A DNA stretch of 64,000 nucleotides from Albibacillus kandeliae (GCF_003116585.1 NZ_QEHM01000001.1:434001-498000), one strand, 5' to 3'. Positions 16,281-24,658 are shown, numbered from the stretch's first letter. Program-made: numbers and translations. Notes: generated by a model from the sequence alone, not told the origin.

Positions 16281-16640
16281 CGGGGGCTGTCTGCCCCCGC
16301 CGGACCGGACAGGCCGGTCCGCCCCCGAGGATACTTGGACCCCAAAGAATTCGCGTCGCGTCCCGGGCGTGCCCAGGGACCTTGCGGGTCTTTGCCGGGT
16401 GGAGGCCCCGGAGCAGGTCGGGGGCGGGACAGGTGGCTGGGGCGGCATTGAGGTTTTGGGCGGGGGCTGTCTGCCCCTGCCGGACCGTGCAGGATGGTCC
16501 GCTCCCGAGCATATTTGGACCCCAAAGAATTCGCGTCGCGTCCCGGGCTTGCCCCGGGACCTCGTGGGTCTTTGTGGGGGGGAGGCCCCGGAGCAGGTCC
16601 GGGGCGGGACAGATGGCTGGGGCGGCATTGAGGTTTTGGG
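16281..16640 (+). repeat. Tandem duplication of a 180-bp intergenic repeat
   Basis: Two units of exactly 180 bp (16281-16460 and 16461-16640) lie head to tail. By direct comparison about 163 of 180 positions match. A third truncated start (CGGGGG) at 16641 runs into the cimA ribosome-binding site. Each unit has GC-rich palindromes at both ends, including GTCCCGGGC-N-GCCCGGGAC-like arms. On the reverse strand each has the core TTCTTTGGGGTCCAA..TAT. No stop-free frame here shows protein-like features. The array fills the whole cysS-cimA gap. Confidence 0.9.
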
Positions 16641-16655
16641 CGGGGGAGTTTGGGC

Positions 16656-18281
16656 ATGACACGCGAGCGGCTTTACATCTACGACACGACGCTGCGCGAC
16701 GGGCAGCAGACGCAGGGCGTGCAGTTCTCGACTGCCGACAAGGTGACGATCGCCAAGGCGCTGGATGCGCTGGGCGTGGATTACATCGAGGGCGGCTGGC
16801 CCGGGGCGAACCCGACGGATTCGGCCTTTTTCGACTTGGCGCCGAAGACGCGGGCGCGCATGACCGCATTTGGCATGACCAAGCGGGCCGGGCGCTCGGC
16901 CGAGAATGACGACGTGCTGGCGGCGGTGATGAACGCGGGGACCGGGACCGTCTGCCTCGTGGGCAAGAGCCACGACTACCATGTCGAGACGGCGCTGGGC
17001 ATCACGCTGGATGAGAACACGGAGAACATCCGCGCCTCGATCGCCCATATCGTGGCCGAGGGGCGCGAGGCGCTCTTCGACGCGGAGCATTTCTTTGACG
17101 GCTACAAGGCCAACCCGGCCTATGCGCTGGAGGCCTGCCGGGCCGCCTTTGACGCCGGGGCGCGCTGGGTGGTGCTGTGCGACACCAATGGCGGGACGCT
17201 GCCCGACGAGATCGCGCGGATCGTGCGCGAGGTGATCGCGGCGGGCATCCCCGGGGATCACCTTGGCATCCATACCCATAACGACACCGAGAACGCGGTG
17301 GCGGGATCGCTGGCGGCGGTGGTGGCCGGGGCGCGCCAGATCCAGGGCACGCTGAACGGGCTGGGTGAACGCTGCGGCAACGCCAACCTCGTGTCGATCA
17401 TCCCGACGCTGCTGCTGAAGGAGCCCTATGCGAGTGCCTTTGACACCGGGGTGAACCTTGAGGCGCTGGAGGGGATCACCAAGGTCAGCCGGATGCTGGA
17501 CGACATCCTGAACCGCATCCCGATGCGGCAGGCGCCCTATGTCGGCGCTTCGGCCTTTGCGCACAAGGCGGGGCTCCATGCCAGCGCCATCGTGAAGGAC
17601 CCGAGCACCTACGAGCATGTCGATCCCTCGGTGGTGGGCAACGAGCGCATCATCCCGATGTCGAACCAGGCCGGGCAGTCGAACCTGCGGCGGCGGCTGT
17701 CGGAGGCCGGGTTCGAAGTGGAGAAGGGCGACCCGGCGCTGGGGCGCATCCTCGAGACGGTGAAGGCGCGCGAGGACGCGGGCTATTCCTACGACTCGGC
17801 GCAGGCGAGCTTTGAGCTGCTGGCGCGCGAGGAGCTGGGGCTGACGCAGCGCTATTTCGACGTGGAGCGCTATCGGGTGATCTCGGAACGGCGGCGCAAT
17901 GCCAAGGGCATGGTCGTGGTCGAGTCGGAGGCGGTGGTGACCGTGCAGTTCCCGGACGGGACCAAGCGCACCGGCTATTTCAAGAACGAGCATCCGCAGG
18001 ACCTGCATGACGACGGGCCGGTGAACGCCCTGTGGCAGTCGCTGAAGAGCGACCTCGGGCCCTACCAGGAGCGGATAGAGGATATCCAGCTGACCGACTT
18101 CAAGGTGCGGATCACCAATGGCGGGACCGAGGCGGTGACGCGGGTCATCATAGACTTCAAGGACCGCGACAACCGGCGCTGGTCGACCGTCGGGGTCAGC
18201 CCGAACATAGTGGACGCGAGTTTCCAGGCGTTGCATGACGCGATCCGTTGGAAGCTGGCGCAGGATGTGCGGGCGCTGTGA
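16656..18281 (+). CDS. cimA: Citramalate synthase (HMGL-like, isoleucine pathway)
   Basis: This 541-residue protein condenses pyruvate and acetyl-CoA to citramalate, a threonine-independent route to isoleucine. The N-terminal TIM barrel has YDTTLRDGQQTQGVQFS (residues 9-25), the metal-binding GIHTHNDTENAVAGSLAAV and GTLNGLGERCGNANL. A LeuA-type dimer/regulatory domain at the C-terminus (from about residue 415) ends in TNGGTEAVTRVIIDF. The length and the TQGVQFS motif favour CimA over 2-isopropylmalate synthase. ATG 16656 is used because GGGGGAG lies upstream; a TTG two codons earlier is possible. Confidence 0.93.
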   Translation: MTRERLYIYDTTLRDGQQTQGVQFSTADKVTIAKALDALGVDYIEGGWPGANPTDSAFFDLAPKTRARMTAFGMTKRAGRSAENDDVLAAVMNAGTGTVCLVGKSHDYHVETALGITLDENTENIRASIAHIVAEGREALFDAEHFFDGYKANPAYALEACRAAFDAGARWVVLCDTNGGTLPDEIARIVREVIAAGIPGDHLGIHTHNDTENAVAGSLAAVVAGARQIQGTLNGLGERCGNANLVSIIPTLLLKEPYASAFDTGVNLEALEGITKVSRMLDDILNRIPMRQAPYVGASAFAHKAGLHASAIVKDPSTYEHVDPSVVGNERIIPMSNQAGQSNLRRRLSEAGFEVEKGDPALGRILETVKAREDAGYSYDSAQASFELLAREELGLTQRYFDVERYRVISERRRNAKGMVVVESEAVVTVQFPDGTKRTGYFKNEHPQDLHDDGPVNALWQSLKSDLGPYQERIEDIQLTDFKVRITNGGTEAVTRVIIDFKDRDNRRWSTVGVSPNIVDASFQALHDAIRWKLAQDVRAL

Positions 18282-18365
18282 GGCGTTGGTGTGAGGTTGA
18301 CTGGGTGAAGGTGTGTGTTTTCAGATGCTTCCGCCGTGGCGCTGATGTGGCGCGCGAGGTGATGC

Positions 18366-19139
18366 GTGAGCTTTGACGCGAACCTGACCGCCTGTGCGGC
18401 CCTGGTCGAGCGGGCCGATCCGGACCGGTTTTGCGCCGCGATGGCCGCGCCGGTGCGGGCGCGACGGGTGCTGTTCCCGCTCTACGCGATGAACGTCGAG
18501 ATCTCGCGGGCGCCCTGGGTCACGGCGGAGGCGATGATCGCCGAGATGCGGCTGCAGTGGTGGCGCGACGCGCTGGGCGAGATCGCCGGGCGCGAGGTGG
18601 TGCGGCGGCACGAAGTGGTGACGCCGCTGGCGGAGGTGCTGGACCCCGAGCTTGCCGCGCTGCTGGACGAGACGGTGGCGGTGCGGCGCTGGGATATCTA
18701 CCGCGATCCCTTCGAGGATGCGGGGCATTTCCGCGACTACATCGACCGTAGCTCGGGCAGCCTGTTCTGGGTTGCCGCCGCCTCGCTGGGCGCGGCGGAG
18801 GAGGGCGTGGTGCGCGACTTCGGCTGGGGCGTCGGCGTGGCGAACTGGCTGGTGGCGGTGCCGGAGCTGGAGGCGCGGCACCGGGTGCCATTGCTGGACG
18901 GAACCGAGGCCGGGGTGCGGGCGCTGGCGGGCGAGGCGTTGGAGCGGCTCGAGGGGGCGCGGCGGCAGCGGTCGAAGGTATCGGCCGGGGCCGCGGCGGC
19001 GCTGATCAGCGGCTGGCAGGCGCGCACGCTCCTGCGTCAGGCCGAGGCGGAGCCCGGGCGGGTGGCCGCCGGGGCGCTTGGCGTCGGGCCGGTGCGGTCG
19101 CGGGTGCTGCTGGTCAAGGCCGCATCGGGCCGGTGGTAG
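18366..19139 (+). CDS. Squalene/phytoene synthase family protein
   Basis: This 257-residue protein starts at GTG with GAGGTGA upstream. It shows the family's N-terminal pattern (RFCAAMAAPVRARRVLFPLYAMNVEISRAP), EMRLQWWRDALGE, and IDRSSGSLFWVAAASLGA. The aspartate-rich DxxxD prenyl-diphosphate motifs are weak or missing, as in the NDUFAF6-like branch of the family, which helps respiratory complex I assembly in eukaryotes. It may therefore not be a terpene synthase. It ends convergent with the MFS gene across a hairpin. Confidence 0.8.
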   Translation: MSFDANLTACAALVERADPDRFCAAMAAPVRARRVLFPLYAMNVEISRAPWVTAEAMIAEMRLQWWRDALGEIAGREVVRRHEVVTPLAEVLDPELAALLDETVAVRRWDIYRDPFEDAGHFRDYIDRSSGSLFWVAAASLGAAEEGVVRDFGWGVGVANWLVAVPELEARHRVPLLDGTEAGVRALAGEALERLEGARRQRSKVSAGAAAALISGWQARTLLRQAEAEPGRVAAGALGVGPVRSRVLLVKAASGRW

Positions 19140-19145
19140 AGCCGG

Positions 19146-19166
19146 GGCGGGCGCCGCGCGCCCGCC
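19146..19166. terminator. Bidirectional hairpin between convergent genes
   Basis: GGCGGGCGC (19146-19154) pairs perfectly with GCGCCCGCC (19158-19166) across a 3-nt loop. It lies between the stops of the squalene-synthase-like gene and the convergent MFS gene. There is no T-run on the plus side, so efficiency is uncertain. Confidence 0.55.
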
Positions 19167-19171
19167 GGTGA

Positions 19172-20407
19172 TCAGGCCAGTTTCTCTTTCGGTTGGAACA
19201 TCAGCCAGATCAGCGCGCCGCCGGCGAGGACGAGGGCCGGGGCCATCGCCATGTTGACGGCGGTCCAGCCCTCGACCGGAGAGCCGCCGGAGCAGTTCAT
19301 CAGGCCGCCGGAGGAGAGCGAGGCGACGGTGACGCCGCCGAAGACGATCAGGTCGTTGAGACCCTGCATCCGGCCGCGTTCCTCGGCGGTATGGGCGCTG
19401 GCGAGCAGGGTGGTGGCGCCGATGAAGCCGAAGTTCCAGCCGATCCCCAGCAGCACGAGCGCCACAAAGAAGTTGCCGAGTTCGACGCCCTGCAGCGCCA
19501 CGAGGCCCGCGCCGAGCAGGATCATCAGGCCGAGCCCCATGATCGGCTTGACCCCGAAGCGGGCGATCAGGTGGCCGGTGAAGAAGGAAGGGACGTACAT
19601 GGCGAGTACGTGGCTGGTCACGATGTCGGCGGCATTGTCGCGGGTGAAGCCGCAGCCGACCACCGCGAGCGGCGTCGAGGTCATCACCAGGTTCATCAGA
19701 GCGTAGGAGACGGTGCCGCAGATCACCGCGACGGCAATGGTCGGGGTGGTGAGCAGCTGGAGTCGGCTGCGGCCCTGCGCGGCGCCCCGCGCCACGCGCG
19801 GGGGCGTCGGGATGTCGATCAGCAGGAACAGGAAGAAGCCGAGCACGTTGACCGCGACCACGGCGGCGTAGGTGCCGAGGAAGGGGATCACGAAAGCGTC
19901 GGAGGTCAGCTTGACCACCTGCGGGCCGATGATGGCCGAGGCGAGGCCGCCCGCCATCACGTAGGAGATCGCCTTGGGGCGGAAGGCGTCGGAGGCAGTG
20001 TCGGCGGCGGCGAAGCGGTAGAAGCCATGCGCGCTCATGTAGATGCCGGTCAGGAAGCTGCCGAGCAGGAAGATCGGGAAGGAGGCGAGGTAGAGGCCCA
20101 AGGCCCCGACCAGCCCGCCCGCGATGCCCCCGGTGGCCCCGACGAAGAAGCCCGCGCGGCGGCCCCAGCGCTGCATGATGGCCGACATCGGGGTGGCCGA
20201 GAGCATGGAGGCGAGCACGATCAGCGAGATCGGCAGGGTCGCGAAACAGGGGTTCGAGGCCAGCGACTGCCCCGCGAGGCCGCCGATTGTGAAGATCATC
20301 GGCATCTGGGCACCGAGGATGGCCTGCGCGAGGACGAGTACGGTTACGTTGCGCTTGGCACGGGCCTGGCTGGCTTCGCTGTCGGGGATGTCGGTGATCG
20401 TTGTCAT
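19172..20407 (-). CDS. MFS transporter
   Basis: This 411-residue membrane protein has about 12 hydrophobic segments and two homologous halves. The MFS loop-2 region reads MSAIMQRWGRRAGFFVGA (about residues 73-90). The matching loop in the second half reads GHLIARFGVKPIMGLGL, followed by late ALLIW-type helices. This organisation suits drug- or metabolite-efflux carriers. The cytoplasmic ends are short. It is transcribed divergently from the glycosylase gene. The substrate is not predictable. Confidence 0.9.
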   Translation of the reverse strand: MTTITDIPDSEASQARAKRNVTVLVLAQAILGAQMPMIFTIGGLAGQSLASNPCFATLPISLIVLASMLSATPMSAIMQRWGRRAGFFVGATGGIAGGLVGALGLYLASFPIFLLGSFLTGIYMSAHGFYRFAAADTASDAFRPKAISYVMAGGLASAIIGPQVVKLTSDAFVIPFLGTYAAVVAVNVLGFFLFLLIDIPTPPRVARGAAQGRSRLQLLTTPTIAVAVICGTVSYALMNLVMTSTPLAVVGCGFTRDNAADIVTSHVLAMYVPSFFTGHLIARFGVKPIMGLGLMILLGAGLVALQGVELGNFFVALVLLGIGWNFGFIGATTLLASAHTAEERGRMQGLNDLIVFGGVTVASLSSGGLMNCSGGSPVEGWTAVNMAMAPALVLAGGALIWLMFQPKEKLA

Positions 20408-20555
20408 GTGCAGCTTCGTATTCCTGACGCTTCACGGCGGCAAGAGGCTTGCCCCGCTGGAAGCCTGCGCGCATTCTCCGCGCCATGTGGTCCATCTCAG
20501 CTTTTCCTTTGCCCGTCGAGACTTGCAGCCGTGCGATCCTGCGGGGGCCTGTCGC

Positions 20556-21188
20556 ATGAGCGTGGGCCGGGTGATCGTCGGGGACAGCTGCGTCGCCGAG
20601 GGGGCGGACTGGCTGGCGGGCCGCGACTCGCGATTCGCCGCCGCGCTGGAGCAGACCGGACCGCTGCCGCTGCGGCTGCGCGAGGACGGGTTCGCGGCGC
20701 TGCTGAGCGCCATCGTCAGCCAGCAGGTGAGCACGGCCTCGGCGCAGGCGATCTGGGGGCGGATGGTCGCCGCGGGGCTGGTGACGCCAGAGAGGGTGGC
20801 AGCGGCGGACGAGGAGGCCCTGCGGGCGGTGGGCCTGAGCCGGCCCAAGATGCGCTATGCCCGCGCCCTCGCCGGGGCCGGGCTGAACTATGCCGCCCTG
20901 CGCGCAACTCCGACGGAGGAGGTGATCGCGACGCTGACGGCGGTGCCGGGGATCGGGGTCTGGACGGCCGAGATCTATGCCATGTTCAGCCTCGGGCGCG
21001 CGGATGTCTTCGCGCCGGGCGATCTGGCCTTGCAGGAGGCCGCGCGGCTGCTGTTTGATCTGCCCGAGCGGCCGAAGGAACGCGTGTTCCGGGACATGGC
21101 CGAGGACTGGCGTCCGTGGCGCTCTGTTGCGGCGCGGCTGCTGTGGTCCTATTACCGGGTGGTCAAGAACAGGGAAGGCATTTCATGA
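20556..21188 (+). CDS. DNA-3-methyladenine glycosylase, AlkA type (HhH-GPD)
   Basis: This 210-residue protein removes alkylated bases from DNA to start base-excision repair. The helix-hairpin-helix PGIGVWTAEIY (131-141) is followed by the catalytic Asp in FAPGDLAL (Asp 156). VSQQVSTASAQAIW (54-67) is the family's DNA-contacting helix. The short N-terminus lacks the AlkA TBP-like domain, as is usual in alphaproteobacterial forms. ATG 20556 is chosen over far-upstream starts that overlap the divergent MFS promoter. Its stop overlaps the next gene by ATGA. Confidence 0.9.
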   Translation: MSVGRVIVGDSCVAEGADWLAGRDSRFAAALEQTGPLPLRLREDGFAALLSAIVSQQVSTASAQAIWGRMVAAGLVTPERVAAADEEALRAVGLSRPKMRYARALAGAGLNYAALRATPTEEVIATLTAVPGIGVWTAEIYAMFSLGRADVFAPGDLALQEAARLLFDLPERPKERVFRDMAEDWRPWRSVAARLLWSYYRVVKNREGIS

Positions 21189-21850
21189 CAAGAGTTCTGC
21201 AGGCGGGCCGGGTCGAGCCCAAATCGGGGGAGACGCGTTCGGTCGTGGTGTTCCTGCATGGCTACGGCGCCAACGGGGCCGATCTGCTGGGTCTGGCCGA
21301 TCCGCTGGGCGACCACCTGCCCGACACGCTGTTCGTGGCGCCCGATGCGCCCGAGGAACTGCCGGGGATGCCGGGCGGGTTCCAATGGTTCCCGATCCCC
21401 TGGCTCGACGGATCGAGCGAGGAGGAGGCCGAGCGCGGCATGGCGGCGGCGATCGACGACCTCAACGCCTTTCTCGACGCGCTGATGGTGGACGAGGACC
21501 TGCTGCCCGAGCAGGTCGCGCTGATCGGCTTCTCGCAAGGCTCGATGATGTCGCTGCACGTGGCGCCCCGGCGCGAGGATGCCATCGCGGGTGTCGTCGC
21601 CTTCTCGGGCCGTCTGCTGACGCCCGAAACGCTGGCTGACGAGGTCAAGGTGCGCTTTCCGGTGCTGCTGGTGCATGGCGACATGGACGACGTGGTGCCG
21701 CCGCAGTCGCTGCCCGCCGCCGCCGAGGCGCTGCAGCAGGCCGGGTTCGAGGAGGTCTATGCCCACGTGATGAAGGGCACCGCCCACGGCATTGCCCCGG
21801 ACGGGCTGAGCGTGGCGCTGGCCTTCCTGCGGGACAAGCTGAGTTTCTAG
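21185..21850 (+). CDS. Carboxylesterase / phospholipase family alpha-beta hydrolase
   Basis: This 221-residue hydrolase of the acyl-protein-thioesterase type has the oxyanion strand VVVFLHGYGANGADLL (20-35), nucleophile GFSQG (Ser 117), acid in VHGDMDDVVP (about Asp 169) and His 201 in KGTAHGIAP. It hydrolyses short acyl or lysophospholipid esters in related enzymes; the true substrate is unknown. It is translationally coupled (ATGA) to the glycosylase gene. The small monooxygenase-like gene follows 14 bp later, so all three form an operon. Confidence 0.9.
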   Translation: MTRVLQAGRVEPKSGETRSVVVFLHGYGANGADLLGLADPLGDHLPDTLFVAPDAPEELPGMPGGFQWFPIPWLDGSSEEEAERGMAAAIDDLNAFLDALMVDEDLLPEQVALIGFSQGSMMSLHVAPRREDAIAGVVAFSGRLLTPETLADEVKVRFPVLLVHGDMDDVVPPQSLPAAAEALQQAGFEEVYAHVMKGTAHGIAPDGLSVALAFLRDKLSF

Positions 21851-21864
21851 AGGAGGAGACGGGG

Positions 21865-22164
21865 ATGCTGATCGTGACGGGCACCATGCAGGTGCCGGAG
21901 ACCGAGGTGGAGGCGATGAAGCTGGCGGCCAACGAGGTGGCGCGGGCGACGCGCCACGAGGAGGGCTGCATCGAGTACGCCTTCTGGCAGGACATCGACA
22001 ACCCGGCCAAGTTCCGCGTTTACGAGGAGTGGCGCGACCTCGACTGCCTCAAGGCGCACGGGAAATCGGCACACATGGCGGTCTACCGGGAGAAGCTGGA
22101 AGGCATGGGCGCCTTCGGGCGCGACATCAACCTGTTCGACCCGGGCCCGATCACCAAGCTTTGA
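21865..22164 (+). CDS. Antibiotic-biosynthesis-monooxygenase (ABM) domain protein, putative quinol monooxygenase
   Basis: This 99-residue single ABM domain reads MLIVTGTMQVPETEVEAM, then HEEGCIEYAFWQDIDNPAKF, RVYEEWRDLDCLKAH and HMAVYREKLEG. This beta-alpha-beta ferredoxin-like fold forms dimers and includes YgiN-type quinol monooxygenases and heme-degrading enzymes. It has a strong GGAGGAG site. It is the last gene of the alkA-like/esterase operon. Confidence 0.85.
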   Translation: MLIVTGTMQVPETEVEAMKLAANEVARATRHEEGCIEYAFWQDIDNPAKFRVYEEWRDLDCLKAHGKSAHMAVYREKLEGMGAFGRDINLFDPGPITKL

Positions 22165-22197
22165 GGGGGTCCGTGACATCGGTCGCAGCGCCGCGGG

Positions 22198-22464
22198 TCA
22201 GTAGTGATAGCGGCACTGCGCGATCTCGAGATCCTGCGCCTCGCCGCTGCCGGAGACACGGTAGACCAGTCGGTGCTCGCCCGTGATCCTGCGCGACCAC
22301 CAGCCCGAGAGATTGCCCTTGAGGGCCTCGGGTTTGCCGGTGCCGGTAAAAGGGTGCCGGCGGCATTCCTCGATGAGCTTGTTCAGGCGCGCCAGAACGG
22401 TCGGGTCTGCTGATTGCCAGTAGAGATAGTCGGCCCAGGCGTGGGTCGCGAACTTAACCTTCAC
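22198..22464 (-). CDS. yoeB: Toxin YoeB (Txe/YoeB family mRNA interferase)
   Basis: This 88-residue ribosome-dependent endoribonuclease shows the family residues: Glu 46 (GKPEALKG), Arg 65 (GEHRLVYRV) and the C-terminal Tyr-His-Tyr (His 87, Tyr 88). GLSGWWSRRI-like sequence before them is diagnostic. The start codon is GTG at 22464, inside the antitoxin gene by 11 bp, as is normal for antitoxin-first operons. The toxin looks intact. Confidence 0.95.
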   Translation of the reverse strand: MKVKFATHAWADYLYWQSADPTVLARLNKLIEECRRHPFTGTGKPEALKGNLSGWWSRRITGEHRLVYRVSGSGEAQDLEIAQCRYHY

Positions 22465-22711
22465 GCATCAGGTCTCGTTCTTCGCCGCCTCCGGCGTCCA
22501 GTTCCTCGATCGCCTCGCGGAGACGCTTGGCATTCGTGGGAGAGGACAGCAGGTGCAGCGTCGCCTGGATGGCATCCCATTCGCCCTGCGCCACCATGAC
22601 GACGGATTCACGGCCCGTGCGGGTGATCACGGTTTCTTCCCGGTCCTGAACAACCTTGTCCATTGCACCGGCCAGACCGTTGCGCGCATCTGTGTAGGTC
22701 AGGATGTTCAT
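22454..22711 (-). CDS. yefM: Antitoxin of the Phd/YefM family
   Basis: This 85-residue protein reads MNILTYTDARNGLAGAMDKVVQD at its N-terminus, a Phd/YefM DNA-binding fold, then ETVITRTGRESVVMVAQGEWDAI and an acidic tail (EELDAGGGEERD) that would wrap YoeB. It neutralises the toxin and represses the operon with it. ATG 22711 is chosen from the family start. The stop lies inside yoeB. A two-box TGTACA operator lies about 55 bp upstream. Confidence 0.94.
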   Translation of the reverse strand: MNILTYTDARNGLAGAMDKVVQDREETVITRTGRESVVMVAQGEWDAIQATLHLLSSPTNAKRLREAIEELDAGGGEERDLMREG

Positions 22712-22765
22712 GTGGCCTCCGGTAGCATGGCGTCGCGATCCGGGGCTGCGACGCTCACCTCTATA

Positions 22766-22783
22766 TGTACAGCATTCTGTACA
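22766..22783 (-). promoter_or_regulatory. YefM-type operator, two TGTACA boxes
   Basis: There are perfect TGTACA palindromes at 22766-22771 and 22778-22783, 12 bp centre to centre. E. coli YefM-YoeB is known to recognise TGTACA cores with this spacing, so this is a strong match upstream of the antitoxin gene and implies autorepression. Confidence 0.85.
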
Positions 22784-22800
22784 AGTCAAGTGAGGCGGGC

Positions 22801-23232
22801 TCACACGCCGTCCCAGAGCCAGCCTTCGGCGAATTCCACCGAGTTGCCTGCCGGGTCGCGCACGTAGAGCGAATGGGCCCCGCTGGGCCAGTCGAACTCG
22901 GCATCCACCGCGACGCCTGCGGCGATGAGGCGGGCGCGCAGGGCGGCGATCTCGGCGCGGGGCATGGCGAAACAGACATGGCCCGGCCCGCGGGCGCCGT
23001 GGGGTGGCACCGGGAGCTTGGGGTTGCCGGGGGGCTTTTCCGTCTCGGCCGGGTTGAAGATCAGCAGGACGGCGGTGCCGACCCGGTAGAAGGCGTGCCG
23101 GGTGCCGATGCGCTGGATCCGCTCGAGGCCGAGCAGGTCGCCGTAGAACGCCTCGGCGGCATCGAGGTCGTCGACATAGAGCGCCGCCTCGAGGAGGGCG
23201 CCGGGGGCGGGGGCGTCGGGCAGGTGGGACAT
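22801..23232 (-). CDS. VOC/glyoxalase family protein
   Basis: This 143-residue protein has two beta-alpha-beta-beta-beta modules: LEAALYVDDLDAAEAFYGDLLGLE (15-38) and GPGHVCFAMPRAEIAALRARL, then SLYVRDPAGNSVEFAEGWLW. Likely metal ligands (His in GHVCF, Glu in VEFAE) are present. Such proteins include lactoylglutathione lyases, dioxygenases and drug-resistance proteins; the substrate is unknown. It begins 12 bp after the end of the pseudouridine synthase gene and is probably in its operon. Confidence 0.85.
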   Translation of the reverse strand: MSHLPDAPAPGALLEAALYVDDLDAAEAFYGDLLGLERIQRIGTRHAFYRVGTAVLLIFNPAETEKPPGNPKLPVPPHGARGPGHVCFAMPRAEIAALRARLIAAGVAVDAEFDWPSGAHSLYVRDPAGNSVEFAEGWLWDGV

Positions 23233-23244
23233 GGCCCCAGAGTA

Positions 23245-23823
23245 TCAGCGGCGGCGGCGCCTGTCAGCGGTTGGTGTCGCGGGCGGGTCGATCAGGTCCC
23301 AGCGGCCGGGAGCGAGCCCGTCGAGGGTCCAGGCACCGATGCCGTAGCGGATCAGGCGCAGGGTGGGGTGGCCCACGGCGGCGGTCATGCGGCGCACCTG
23401 ACGGTTGCGGCCTTCCGAGATGGTGAGTTCGAGCCAGGTGTCGGGGACCGACTTGCGCACCCGGATCGGCGGTGTCCGGGGCCAGAGGCCGGGCGGTTCC
23501 GCCATCAGCCGCGCCTTGGCGGGGCGCGTGAGCCCGTCCTTCAGTTCCACTCCCTTGCGCAGGGCGGCGAGCGCGGTTTCGTCGGGCGTGCCCTCGACCT
23601 GCACCCAGTAGGTCTTGGCCATCTTGTGGCGCGGATCGGCGATGCTGGCCTGCAGCTTGCCGTCGTCGGTCAGCAGCATCAGCCCCTCGCTGTCACGGTC
23701 CAGCCGGCCGGCCGGGTAGACCCCCTTGAGATCGATGAAATCGGCGAGAGTCGACCGGCCCTGACCGTCGGTGAACTGCGGCAGGACATCGAAAGGTTTG
23801 TTGAAGCGAAGAAGGCGGGGCAT
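23245..23823 (-). CDS. Pseudouridine synthase (RsuA/RluE family)
   Basis: This 192-residue protein converts uridine to pseudouridine in rRNA. Motif II has the catalytic Asp: [12 protein letters not shown] (Asp 42). It is followed by [24 protein letters not shown]-type sequence and the late [10 protein letters not shown] motif. There is no S4 domain and the length fits RluE (23S U2457-type), although the exact target is inferred. ATG 23823 is used because [10 protein letters not shown] is the family start. A basic RRRRR tail ends the protein. Confidence 0.9.
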   Translation of the reverse strand: MPRLLRFNKPFDVLPQFTDGQGRSTLADFIDLKGVYPAGRLDRDSEGLMLLTDDGKLQASIADPRHKMAKTYWVQVEGTPDETALAALRKGVELKDGLTRPAKARLMAEPPGLWPRTPPIRVRKSVPDTWLELTISEGRNRQVRRMTAAVGHPTLRLIRYGIGAWTLDGLAPGRWDLIDPPATPTADRRRRR

Positions 23824-23892
23824 GGATTTCCTGCTAATGAAAGCTAGAACCAAATGGAAGGGCGACAGGCCGGATCGAGGCGCTGTATCTTC

Positions 23893-23901
23893 TGTGGATA
23901 A
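23893..23901 (-). promoter_or_regulatory. Consensus DnaA box
   Basis: TGTGGATAA on the plus strand is TTATCCACA on the minus strand, the exact DnaA consensus. It lies alone in the divergent gap between the pseudouridine synthase and HNH genes. No second box or AT-rich unwinding region is close by, so this is not an origin. Confidence 0.4.
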
Positions 23902-23964
23902 CTGTCACCTGCCTGTCACGTAATCAGTTTAGGGACAAGCCGAGATGTAGTGGTCACTCCGCGC

Positions 23965-23992
23965 TTGCCAGAGTTCAACCACGATATATAGT
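23965..23992 (+). promoter_or_regulatory. Candidate sigma-70 promoter for the HNH gene
   Basis: TTGCCA (23965-23970) and TATAGT (23987-23992) are separated by 16 bp, in a locally AT-rich stretch about 80 bp upstream of the HNH start. Confidence 0.5.
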
Positions 23993-24073
23993 CATACCGA
24001 AGCCGGGTGAGAACGGCAGTGGAATCGCTCCCGTTCGGGTCCGGCCGCAGGACCGGAAAGGACGATTACGCGC

Positions 24074-24658
24074 ATGTCAGGCGATTTCAGGACGGAGTTC
24101 GTACGCGAACCCGGGGCGTTGAAACACCACCCGGCGCTGGTGCTGAACGCAGACTACAGGCCGCTCTCCTACTACCCCCTGTCGCTCTGGCCGTGGCAGG
24201 AGGCGATCAAGGCCGCCTGGCTGGATCGGGTGGATATCGTGGCCGAGTATGACGAGGTGGTCAGGAGCCCAAGTACCACCATCAGGATACCCTCGGTGGT
24301 GGTCCTGAAAGATTACGTGAAACCCAGAAAGCGCGTGGCCTTCACGCGCTTTAATCTTTTCTTGAGGGACGAATTCCGCTGCCAGTACTGCGGCAGCCGG
24401 GGCGACCTGACCTTCGACCACGTGGTGCCGCGCGCGGCGGGCGGGGTGACCAGCTGGCAGAACGTGGTGGCGGCCTGTTCGCCCTGCAATCTGCACAAGG
24501 GCTCCAAATCGCTGCGGCAGGCGGGCATGCACCTGATGAAACCGCCGCGCCAGCCCGGCGCGGAGGAGCTGCGCAACATGGGCCGCAAGTTTCCTCCCAA
24601 TCACCTGCACGAGAGCTGGATCGACTTTCTCTACTGGGATGCGGAACTGGAGGCCTGA
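24074..24658 (+). CDS. HNH endonuclease family protein
   Basis: This 194-residue protein has an N-terminal domain with VLNADYRPLSYYPLSLWPWQEA. A treble-clef HNH site follows: CQYCGSRGDLTFDHVVPRAAGG (about residues 102-123), then WQNVVAACSPCNLHKG with the second CxxC. This is the stand-alone HNH type common in Alphaproteobacteria and cyanobacteria, whose physiological role is unclear. It is monocistronic, bounded by its own promoter and a long terminator hairpin. Confidence 0.92.
   Translation: MSGDFRTEFVREPGALKHHPALVLNADYRPLSYYPLSLWPWQEAIKAAWLDRVDIVAEYDEVVRSPSTTIRIPSVVVLKDYVKPRKRVAFTRFNLFLRDEFRCQYCGSRGDLTFDHVVPRAAGGVTSWQNVVAACSPCNLHKGSKSLRQAGMHLMKPPRQPGAEELRNMGRKFPPNHLHESWIDFLYWDAELEA

Noticed and set aside
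14702-18236. Long minus-strand frames opposite cysS and cimA, and repeated frames through the 180-bp repeats
   Set aside because: Translations across the repeats give repeated Pro/Arg/Gly strings without domains; cysS and cimA are clear on the plus strand.
23893-23901. Replication origin at the DnaA box
   Set aside because: Only one box, no AT-rich unwinding element and no dnaA, dnaN, hemE or parAB nearby.
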